The notes under the pieces: model-generated | The model's input: the letters and a program-made list of their open reading frames with translations, nothing else | The model's database searches: none | What the model was told of the DNA's origin: nothing | NCBI RefSeq assembly: GCF_031951985.1 | Contig: NZ_JAVLVU010000001.1 | Coordinates: 4,464,001 to 4,528,000 of the forward strand | Reading direction: 5' to 3' | Source of the DNA: Mucilaginibacter terrae | GTDB lineage: Bacteria > Bacteroidota > Bacteroidia > Sphingobacteriales > Sphingobacteriaceae | DNA length: 64,000 bases | Shown here: positions 52,293 through 59,196 of the stretch, piece by piece | Position numbering within the stretch: the stretch's first letter is position 1 | Layout: the number at the start of each line of letters is the position of its first letter | Translations under genes and position numbers: made by a program

Positions 52293-53225
52293 CAAATGCC
52301 TGAAAAACAAGCCGTATAAAATGGCAGCAAACAGCGCGTACTTAACTACATAATATAAACGCTCATTATAAGCTTTCAGTTTTTTACCCACCAGCCTTAT
52401 TGAGTATACATACCTGAAAGCCTTATTAATGTTGCCCGTTTTATCCTCGCCCATATTAGGTGATGCTGCCGAGGCCATTACAAACCAGCCAAAAAAGTTG
52501 TTCCAGGCACGGCCAATAATGGTCTTAACCGGGCGCTCCACATCGCAAAACAAGATGAGGCGGTCCATATCGGTCTTGTTTTCGGCGTGGTGGATGTAGG
52601 TTTCGTCAAATATCACATCGTCGCCGTCTTTCCAGGCATAGCTTTGACCATCTACCACAATATGGCACTGCTCGGAGTTTGGGGTAATTAAGCCCAAATG
52701 GTAACGTAACGAACCTGCATAAGGGTCGCGGTGCTGCATTAATTGACTGCCCGCCGGGAGTACTGCAAACATGGCGGCTTTAATGTTGGGGGTGTTTTTA
52801 AGTAACTCAACTGTTTGAGGGCAATATTTTTTGGCCGATGGATGAAAATCGCCATACCATTTTAAATAAAAGCGTTTCCAGCCACGGCGAAAGAAGGAGT
52901 TGAATCCCGCATCGTTATAAGTGTCCGAACCCTTGATGAGTTCCTCCCGTTCCAGTAAAATGGCTTCATCGCGTATAATTTGCCAGTTTTCTTTCAATAG
53001 TGCCAATTGCGGAAAGTGTGCTGTGCTGATGTAGGGTTTATTCTCCACATCCGAGAGGGCATACATGGGCACGTTGATAGGTGCCATAAAGGTAGAATGA
53101 TCGGCAAACTGGCGGAAGAATTTGTACCTCACCCGGCCACGGTAATGCACAATTACGGTAGCAATAATAAACGAAAAAAGGATGAAGAACTTTAACGTGA
53201 AAAGCTCGGCGATGAAAGCATGCAT
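52287..53225 (-). CDS. Aspartyl/asparaginyl beta-hydroxylase family protein (LpxO-like)
   Basis: A 312-residue 2-oxoglutarate/Fe(II) dioxygenase-like protein. An N-terminal membrane segment (about residues 8-28) and a C-terminal one (YALFAAILYGLFF) flank the catalytic domain. The iron site is visible as H-R-D in LMQHRDPYAGS, then RYHLGL and ETYIHHAENKTDMDRLILF with a distal His and the 2-oxoglutarate Arg. In LpxO such proteins hydroxylate the fatty acids of lipid A. Because lpxK is nearby, a lipid A role is plausible but not proven. Confidence 0.85.
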   Translation of the reverse strand: MHAFIAELFTLKFFILFSFIIATVIVHYRGRVRYKFFRQFADHSTFMAPINVPMYALSDVENKPYISTAHFPQLALLKENWQIIRDEAILLEREELIKGSDTYNDAGFNSFFRRGWKRFYLKWYGDFHPSAKKYCPQTVELLKNTPNIKAAMFAVLPAGSQLMQHRDPYAGSLRYHLGLITPNSEQCHIVVDGQSYAWKDGDDVIFDETYIHHAENKTDMDRLILFCDVERPVKTIIGRAWNNFFGWFVMASAASPNMGEDKTGNINKAFRYVYSIRLVGKKLKAYNERLYYVVKYALFAAILYGLFFRHLL

Positions 53226-53455
53226 GAGGTAGCAGATTGATGTAAAGCCAAATGTATTTCATCCTTGCGTTCAATCCAACTGTAGTATCGCTGTGTTGCA
53301 AAAATTTACATGGTAATTAAAATTGCAGCCCCTCCCAACCCTCTCCGCCTTAGGCGGAAGGTTTTTAAATAAATGTCCCAATGCTAACTCTTTCTTCTTG
53401 CTTCCTGGCTCTTGTTTCTTGTTTCTCAATGCTCCCCCTTCAGGGGGCTGGGGGG
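53226..53455. other. Repeat-rich gap between the LpxO-like gene and rlmH
   Basis: About 230 bases with no gene. Contents: a short hairpin with T-run at 53344-53365, a T/C-rich CTTGTTTCTTG stretch at 53391-53427 resembling the CAAGA repeat family, and C/G-rich repeat copy D. No protein is encoded. Confidence 0.7.
53344..53365 (+). terminator. Hairpin with T-run in a repeat-like segment
   Basis: TCCGCC (53344-53349) pairs with GGCGGA (53353-53358), followed by AGGTTTTT. Possible intrinsic terminator; part of a CCCTCTCCGCCTTAGG repeat-like segment. Confidence 0.4.
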
Positions 53456-53458
53456 TTA
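53431..53458. repeat. C/G-rich dispersed repeat, copy D
   Basis: GCTCCCCCTTCAGGGGGCTG followed by GGGGGTTA. The core is identical to copy C. Its end is the complement of the rlmH stop codon. Confidence 0.85.
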
Positions 53459-53929
53459 CTGATGATGATATGGTTCTCCCTTAATAATACTGAACGCCCG
53501 GTACAGTTGTTCTACAAAAAACAGCCTTACCATTTGGTGCGAAAACGTCATGCGCGATAGGGCTAGCTGGGCGTTGGCCCGCTGATATATCGTGGCATCA
53601 AACCCATAAGGCCCACCTATAATGAAAACCAATGATTGAGTAGAACCAATAGCTTTTTTGTCGAGATAATCGGCAAACTGCACGGACTTAAACTCCATGC
53701 CCTTTTCGTCCAATAAAACCACATGGTCGGTAGCGGTAACTTTTTTGAGAATGAGTTCGGCTTCCTTGCTTTTTTGCTGCTCCTGGGTTAGTGCTTTGGT
53801 GTTTTTGAGTTCGGGGAGGTCAATAATTTCGAGCCGGGTATAATGTTTAAGGCGTTTAACAAACTTATCGATCCCATCTTTAATGTAAGTATCTTCGGTT
53901 TTGCCAACGGTGAGCAGCACAATTTTCAT
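53456..53929 (-). CDS. rlmH: 23S rRNA (pseudouridine-1915-N3) methyltransferase
   Basis: A 157-residue SPOUT methyltransferase. The trefoil-knot signature is intact: FIIGGPYGFDATIYQRANAQ, then RMTFSHQMVRLFFVEQLYRA and the C-terminal EPYHHQ. It methylates pseudouridine 1915 in helix 69 of 23S rRNA. The natural C-terminus (YH plus two residues) is followed directly by a TAA that belongs to dispersed repeat copy D. Confidence 0.96.
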   Translation of the reverse strand: MKIVLLTVGKTEDTYIKDGIDKFVKRLKHYTRLEIIDLPELKNTKALTQEQQKSKEAELILKKVTATDHVVLLDEKGMEFKSVQFADYLDKKAIGSTQSLVFIIGGPYGFDATIYQRANAQLALSRMTFSHQMVRLFFVEQLYRAFSIIKGEPYHHQ

Positions 53930-53972
53930 GTTACAAATAAACAGCTAAAAACCGGCAGCTACCAAAAAATGG

Positions 53973-53980
53973 TTTAATTT
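53973..53980 (+). promoter_or_regulatory. Possible -7 box of the MutS-like gene
   Basis: TTAATTTG at 53973-53980 matches TAnnTTTG with one mismatch, 20 bases before the ATG at 54001. Confidence 0.35.
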
Positions 53981-54000
53981 GCCAAAATCTATATCACCAC

Positions 54001-55809
54001 ATGAACCAGCAAATACAATCAATCTATCAGCATAATATTGAGCATTCCATCAGCAAAATCCAGTACTTTAAAAACAGGGTAAACCTGTTTTCGGTAATGC
54101 GGTTAATTGTGTTTGCATTGCTGTTAGTGCTTATTTATTGGGCGGTAAAGCTCGATAATTTTACCTTGTTTGCCATAGGTGCGGTTGTTGTTGGCATTAC
54201 ATTTAATTGGCTGGTAATTAGGCAGGCCAGGTTTGAAAAGCAACGCGAGTACTTTGAAAACTTTAAGGCCATTAACCATAACGAGTTGGATAGCATAAGC
54301 CATTACGCCAACATTTACCATAATGGCAACGAGTTTAATAACGATAAACATTACTACACCAGCGATCTTGATATTTTTGGCGCGGCCTCGCTTTATCAAT
54401 TAATTAACCGTGCGGCCACACCGGCGGGTCGTCAAAAACTGGCGGGCTGGTTACAGGCTCCGGCCAATAAAAGCACTATTTTAAGCAGGCAGCAAGCTGT
54501 TCGGGAAATTGCTGCAAAAAATGAGTGGAAGCTGAAGGTACAAGCTCAACTGTTGTTTGCTCAAAAACAGAAAGATGATGAGTTACAGCAATTGTTCAGG
54601 TACCTGCATAAGCCTGTAAACATGCCTGGTGAGGCGTGGCTTAGTAAATATGTTTTGGTTGTACCCTGGGTTATGATAGCCGCAATAATTGGTGCAATTT
54701 ACTATCCCGAGGTAAAATACATTGCCATTGGTGTAGGCTTGCTCAATTTCTTTATAACTGGTATCAACAATAAACACACCGAGCAAACCGACCTTATTGC
54801 CGGTAAGATAGGTAATACCCTCAACAACTATTCGGATGTGTTTGATACCGTGGAGAAGGAGCAATGGAGTGCAGCGTATAACAGCAGTTTGGCCGATGGC
54901 ATAAAAAGAACCGGCGGTACAAGTATTGCCGTTATTACGCGGCAGCTATCCGGATTAATTAATAGCTTAAATAACCGCAATAACATACTGATAGGTTTCT
55001 TACTCAATGTAGTATTGGTGTGGAATGTACGCTACGTAATAGCCATTGAAAAATGGAAACGCGCCAATCATGAGAGTATTGAGGGAGCCTTTGATGTGTT
55101 AGCCGATTTTGAGGCATTAATAAGCCTTACATCGCTCAGTATAAATTATCCGCAATGGTGTGTACCTCAAATAGCCGAAGGAGCTGGCTATACATTAACA
55201 GCAAAAAACCTATCGCACCCGCTCATAAAAGAAAGTATACGTGTTGCTAATAATTACGAGCTGAACAACACCCGTAAGATCGACATCATTACCGGTTCGA
55301 ACATGGCGGGTAAGAGTACCTTTTTGCGCACGCTGGGCATTAATACGGTTTTAGCGCTGGCCGGTGCCCCGGTTTGTGCCGATGCCATGCAGGTATCGGT
55401 TGTGCAACTGTTCAGTTATATGCGTATCAAAGATTCGCTTAACGAGAGTACCTCCACCTTTAAGGCCGAGCTCGATCGCCTGCAAATGCTGCTTGAAGCG
55501 GTTAAGCTGCAACCCAATATCCTGTTCCTGATAGATGAAATGCTGCGCGGCACCAACTCGGTTGATAAATACCTCGGCTCAAAAGCGGTAATAGAAAAGC
55601 TCATCAGCCAGCAAGGCGTAGGCCTGGTTGCCACCCACGATTTGCAACTGGCCCAGCTCGAAACAGATTATCCGCATTATGTACGCAATTACTATTTTGA
55701 TATACAGGTACAAGATGGCGAAATGCTGTTTGACTATAAGCTTAAACCGGGAGAATGCAAAACGTTTAATGCTTCGCTGTTGCTGGAAAGGATAGGGATA
55801 TTTAGTTAA
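54001..55809 (+). CDS. Membrane-associated MutS-family ATPase
   Basis: A 602-residue protein with a C-terminal MutS-type ATPase: Walker A G432-SNMAGKST, a following LRTLGINTVLALAGAPVCA and Walker B LFLIDEMLRGTNSVD with D512/E513. The end has LVATHDLQLAQLE. The N-terminal part has two hydrophobic pairs (about residues 31-73 and 219-255), so it is probably a membrane protein and not a mismatch-repair enzyme. The mismatch-recognition domain I is absent. It belongs to the group of MutS-related proteins of Bacteroidota with unknown substrate. rlmH lies upstream on the opposite strand. Confidence 0.88.
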   Translation: MNQQIQSIYQHNIEHSISKIQYFKNRVNLFSVMRLIVFALLLVLIYWAVKLDNFTLFAIGAVVVGITFNWLVIRQARFEKQREYFENFKAINHNELDSISHYANIYHNGNEFNNDKHYYTSDLDIFGAASLYQLINRAATPAGRQKLAGWLQAPANKSTILSRQQAVREIAAKNEWKLKVQAQLLFAQKQKDDELQQLFRYLHKPVNMPGEAWLSKYVLVVPWVMIAAIIGAIYYPEVKYIAIGVGLLNFFITGINNKHTEQTDLIAGKIGNTLNNYSDVFDTVEKEQWSAAYNSSLADGIKRTGGTSIAVITRQLSGLINSLNNRNNILIGFLLNVVLVWNVRYVIAIEKWKRANHESIEGAFDVLADFEALISLTSLSINYPQWCVPQIAEGAGYTLTAKNLSHPLIKESIRVANNYELNNTRKIDIITGSNMAGKSTFLRTLGINTVLALAGAPVCADAMQVSVVQLFSYMRIKDSLNESTSTFKAELDRLQMLLEAVKLQPNILFLIDEMLRGTNSVDKYLGSKAVIEKLISQQGVGLVATHDLQLAQLETDYPHYVRNYYFDIQVQDGEMLFDYKLKPGECKTFNASLLLERIGIFS

Positions 55810-55817
55810 GGGGAAGA

Positions 55818-55855
55818 TAGAGTCAAGAATTTAGAATCAAGAGTACAGATCAAGA
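55818..55855. repeat. Dispersed CAAGA repeat, left copy of pair 2
   Basis: TAGAGTCAAGAATTTAGAAT continuing into CAAGAGTACAGATCAAGA. It matches the unit at 36717-36750 and faces an inverted copy at 55903-55938 across a terminator. Confidence 0.65.
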
Positions 55856-55858
55856 AAC

Positions 55859-55892
55859 AAAAAAAGCTCACCCGATCGGATGAGCTTTTTTT
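55859..55892. terminator. Bidirectional intrinsic terminator
   Basis: An A-run leading into GCTCA, then CCCGATCGG, then TGAGC and a T-run. The stem is about 16 bases with one mismatched pair. It ends both the MutS-like gene and the TonB-receptor gene, which converge here. Confidence 0.88.
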
Positions 55893-55902
55893 GGAATCAG
55901 GG

Positions 55903-55938
55903 GGTCTTGATTCCTGACTCTGTATTCTTGACTCTTTC
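55903..55938. repeat. Dispersed CAAGA repeat, right copy of pair 2 (inverted)
   Basis: GGTCTTGATTCCTGACTCTG then TATTCTTGACTC, the inverse of the left copy. It lies just beyond the end of the TonB-receptor gene. Confidence 0.65.
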
Positions 55939-55944
55939 AAAGCA

Positions 55945-58485
55945 TTATCTCGGACCACCGCCGCCGCCTTGAGCACCGCCGCCCATGCCGCCTTGGTCGC
56001 CGCCTTGAAGTAAGTCGTCGTTTTTAACGCCTTTTTTCTTCTGCTGGCCGTAGGTTAACTTACCAAAGTTGTAAGTGAACGATATACCGAACGATTGTAA
56101 CGGATAACGTATTCTTTGTACTTGTTGTAACGATGGAGAGTTAATTTTCGAATCAAGTTTCAGGTAAGTTGAAAACGGAGATAATGCGTTCAAACCTAAA
56201 GTGAATTTCTTGGCTATCAATTCTTTCTTTACACCAAAACCAAATAAGTTAAACGCCGGGTTTTCACCTTGTATAGTACGGCGTGGCGAGTTAAATATAC
56301 CAAAGAACTCTGCGGTCCAGGTTTTGGTGATGGTAGCCGAAGCACTCAGGAAAGCATTGTAGTTAAAATATGTTCCGGTTGCGCTTTGGTTGTTTTGCTG
56401 ATTAGGAAGTACCGTTGGTTTGTAAGTGAAAGTATTGATGCTACCACGAATGGTTAACGGTTTCCATGGAGTTATTGAACCAAAGAAACTGGCACCGTAC
56501 GAATCATTTTTACCAATATTTTGGAAAGTGGTACGTAAAACGTTACGGTTTAACTCAGTATCAAATACGGTACTGGCTATACCCTCAATTAGGTCGCTGG
56601 TGTGTTTATAATAGGCAGCAACGTTAATTACCGATGAACCGATGAATGTATTGTAACCTAATTCTACAGTTTGTGAAATTTCAGGGTTCAAATCAGGTGT
56701 ACCTGCGCTCTGAACATCGGGGTTAGCCTTGTTAATGAACGGGTTAAGGTACTGCAAGCTTGGGCGCTGAATGCGTTTGTTGTAGCTCAGTTTGTAAGTT
56801 TGAGTTCCCTTTACAGTTTTTGATAATACAAAGCTGGGCACAAAGTTGGTATAGTTTTGCGGGAAAGATTGTAAACCTGTTTGTGAAGTGTTACGTGGCG
56901 TACCGGTAATGTCGGTATTTTCAACGCGGGCACCTGCTTGTAAAGCAAAGTTTTTAGGCAAGGTAAAGGTTAGTACAGTGTAACCTGCATATACATCCTG
57001 GCTATAGTCGTACTGGTTTGACAAGGTATTGTTTGGTACCCAAGGGTTATTGTTAGCCATATCGCCACCTACCATACCTGCCTGGTTAGCTACATTGTAA
57101 TCGCTGTTGATGCGACGGAAAATGGTTTTACCACCGGCCTCAAGTTTGATTTTTTTGCTTACCGGTAACACATAATCAACCTGAGCAGTATACTCATCAT
57201 TTTTACCATTGTTGCTACCTAACTGGTTAGGGAACCTTGGCAAATCGGTAGTGTTGTTAAAGTTGAAAAACCTCGATTGAAAATCGGAAGTGATCTTGCT
57301 ATGGCTCCACTGACCGGCAATGGTTAATTCTTCACCCTCTTTTTTAAACTTGCGGGTATAATCGGCATTCCAGTCAAAACCACTGAATTCGGCTTTGTTA
57401 ATATTAGCACTATTGTAAGCAGGGTCTTGTAAAATGGTGTTTACGTTGTTCGATATACCATCGGTTTTAAAGTTACCACCGTTAAGGCGTATATTGCTGC
57501 TAAAAGAGTTGTAGTTATTTAAGTCGTATGATGCGTTAACCGAACCAATTAAACCACCGCGTTTAGTTTCAGCTTCCGAAGTCTGGGTAACCGTACGGTC
57601 ACTGAAAACCTGGTTCAGGTCAACTTTTGAAGTTTGTGGCCATGCAAAGTTACCACCTAAGTTACCGGTTAAGCTAAAACGGTTTTGCTTGTAGTTAAGG
57701 TTCGCGTTACCGTTGTTTTGACGGGTACCAATACCACCGCTAACCGAACCGCTTAAGCCCGATACATCTTTGGTTTTGGTGATGATGTTGATAATACCAC
57801 CCGAGCCCTCGGCATCATATTTAGCCGATGGCGAAGTGATCACCTCGATGCTTTTGATCTGATCGGCAGGAATGGTGCGCAGCACATCGGCCAAGCTGGT
57901 TGATAATGCACCTGATGGTTTACCGTTGATGAGTACACGTACGTTTTGGTCGCCGCGTAATGATGGTTTGCCATCTAAGTCAACCGATACCAATGGCACT
58001 TTACGCAACACATCGGTAGCGTTGCCGCCGGCCGAGGTAATGTCTTTTTCGGCATTGTAAACTATCTTGTCTATTTTGTTTTCAATAACCGGGGTTTGAC
58101 CAACCACGGTAACCGCACCCAGGGTTTTATTACCCGGAGATACGATGATGCTACCCATATTGTTATCGGGTTTGCCTAAAGTGGTTTCAACCGGGTCAAC
58201 AAATTTGGTTGGGTAACCAATAAAGGTTATGGCTACTTTGTATTTGCCTGGGGCAATGTTATCCAGTTTAAAATTTCCTTTATCATCGGTAAGGGTACCA
58301 TTTAAAACCGCCTTGCCGCCGCTGCGGTAAAGACTAATGGTAGCGTAATCTAAAGGTTTTTTGCTGATGGAGTCGATCACAGTACCTGATATGCGGCCGG
58401 TAATACCCGCGCTGCCACCAGGTATCTGTGCGTTAGCACACACAAAAGAGGTTAGTAATGCAATGAGTGTAAAAAAACGTTTCAT
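55945..58485 (-). CDS. TonB-dependent receptor / outer-membrane beta-barrel protein
   Basis: An 846-residue protein with a signal peptide (FFTLIALLTSFVCANAQ). A carboxypeptidase-regulatory-like domain (about residues 30-110, GRISGTVIDSISKKPLDYAT) is followed by a plug domain (about 125-235, VLRKVPLVSVDLDGKPSLRG and DAEGSGGIINIITKT) and a large barrel (OMP_b-brl_3 type). The C-terminus is a glycine-rich tail (GGDQGGMGGGAQGGGGG), unlike a usual barrel end. No SusD gene adjoins, so it is not a Sus-type pair. Its ligand is unknown. Confidence 0.93.
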   Translation of the reverse strand: MKRFFTLIALLTSFVCANAQIPGGSAGITGRISGTVIDSISKKPLDYATISLYRSGGKAVLNGTLTDDKGNFKLDNIAPGKYKVAITFIGYPTKFVDPVETTLGKPDNNMGSIIVSPGNKTLGAVTVVGQTPVIENKIDKIVYNAEKDITSAGGNATDVLRKVPLVSVDLDGKPSLRGDQNVRVLINGKPSGALSTSLADVLRTIPADQIKSIEVITSPSAKYDAEGSGGIINIITKTKDVSGLSGSVSGGIGTRQNNGNANLNYKQNRFSLTGNLGGNFAWPQTSKVDLNQVFSDRTVTQTSEAETKRGGLIGSVNASYDLNNYNSFSSNIRLNGGNFKTDGISNNVNTILQDPAYNSANINKAEFSGFDWNADYTRKFKKEGEELTIAGQWSHSKITSDFQSRFFNFNNTTDLPRFPNQLGSNNGKNDEYTAQVDYVLPVSKKIKLEAGGKTIFRRINSDYNVANQAGMVGGDMANNNPWVPNNTLSNQYDYSQDVYAGYTVLTFTLPKNFALQAGARVENTDITGTPRNTSQTGLQSFPQNYTNFVPSFVLSKTVKGTQTYKLSYNKRIQRPSLQYLNPFINKANPDVQSAGTPDLNPEISQTVELGYNTFIGSSVINVAAYYKHTSDLIEGIASTVFDTELNRNVLRTTFQNIGKNDSYGASFFGSITPWKPLTIRGSINTFTYKPTVLPNQQNNQSATGTYFNYNAFLSASATITKTWTAEFFGIFNSPRRTIQGENPAFNLFGFGVKKELIAKKFTLGLNALSPFSTYLKLDSKINSPSLQQVQRIRYPLQSFGISFTYNFGKLTYGQQKKKGVKNDDLLQGGDQGGMGGGAQGGGGGPR

Positions 58486-58797
58486 TTATAATGATTTTGG
58501 TATTAAGAGTTGATAAGAATTGATTTGTTACAACCAAACTTGCTATTTTTTGAAAATAATATAGAATGCCGAATTTGTATCGCCAATGTTGCAAAAGGCT
58601 TGCAAAAGCAGGTTGAATGGCCGGGCAAGTGTTTGCATAGCACAAAGATGTGATAACGTTTCGGCAACGCCTCTGTCTTTTCGGCGAATGGCAGTTTTTA
58701 TGGGGCGAATGGTGAAAAAATTACTTTCAAATTGTCTGGAACCGGAATTGGCCTGAATTTATAGAATTAACAAAATTGATTTTTAAGATACCATCCT

Positions 58798-58879
58798 GTC
58801 ATTTCGAGTGCTAACGAGAAATCATATATGCCTAATTAAACCTCTTTGCTAAGATTTCTCTCTATCGTTCGAAATAACA
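58798..58879. repeat. Palindromic dispersed element (GTCATTTCGA family)
   Basis: GTCATTTCGAGTGCTAACGA at the left and TCGTTCGAAATAACA at the right. Internal AGAAATCATATATG and AGATTTCTCTC also pair. A close relative lies at 59089-59171. Confidence 0.7.
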
Positions 58880-58933
58880 AGGGGTTATAATGTGATTTAA
58901 CTATTCAACACAATCCACTAATCAACACAATTA

Positions 58934-59040
58934 GGGCGTTTCCGCCTCAGGCGGGCCAGGCTATCCACTACAAGTCCTCACTTCGCTATGCTACGTTCCG
59001 GGCTTTCCGTTTCTATCCCTAACGCAAACTTCGTTCAAAA
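58934..59040. repeat. Probable dispersed repeat beginning with a CCGCCTCAGGCGG palindrome
   Basis: A GC-richer patch in AT-rich surroundings that starts with TTTCCGCCTCAGGCGG and continues with CTTCGCTATGCTACG and GGGCTTTCCGTTTCTATCCC. The style is that of non-coding dispersed repeats in this group. Only one copy is present here, so the call rests on composition. Confidence 0.4.
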
Positions 59041-59088
59041 GCTTATGTGAACCAGAATAATAGAATTTTCAGCATAGAGATAACAAAA

Positions 59089-59171
59089 TGTCATTTCGAA
59101 CGATAGAGAGAAATCTTTTCGAATGGATAAGCTAACCGCTTCGAAAAGATTTCTCGTACCTCGAAATGACA
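59089..59171. repeat. Palindromic dispersed element (GTCATTTCGA family), near perfect
   Basis: TGTCATTTCGA at the left (59089) and TCGAAATGACA at the right (59161-59171) are exact inverse ends. AGAAATCTTTTCGAA and TTCGAAAAGATTTCT inside also pair. The element is about 83 bases and lies 26 bases after the leuS stop codon. Confidence 0.8.
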
Positions 59172-59196
59172 GATAGGCGTGGTTAGCCTGTGTTAT

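Larger units (their letters stand above)
58486..59196. other. Repeat-rich non-coding stretch between the receptor gene and leuS
   Basis: About 710 bases without a credible gene. It holds two GTCATTTCGA palindromes and a dispersed segment near 58934-59040; the rest is AT-rich. An open frame at its left end is antisense noise. The receptor promoter should lie at its left edge, but only a weak -7 box (CAAGTTTG, complement of CAAACTTG near 58535) was seen. Confidence 0.65.

Noticed and set aside
58433..58645. Minus-strand open frame of about 70 codons upstream of the TonB-receptor gene
   Set aside because: It overlaps the receptor start in another frame, shows no motif and lies in an AT-rich leader.
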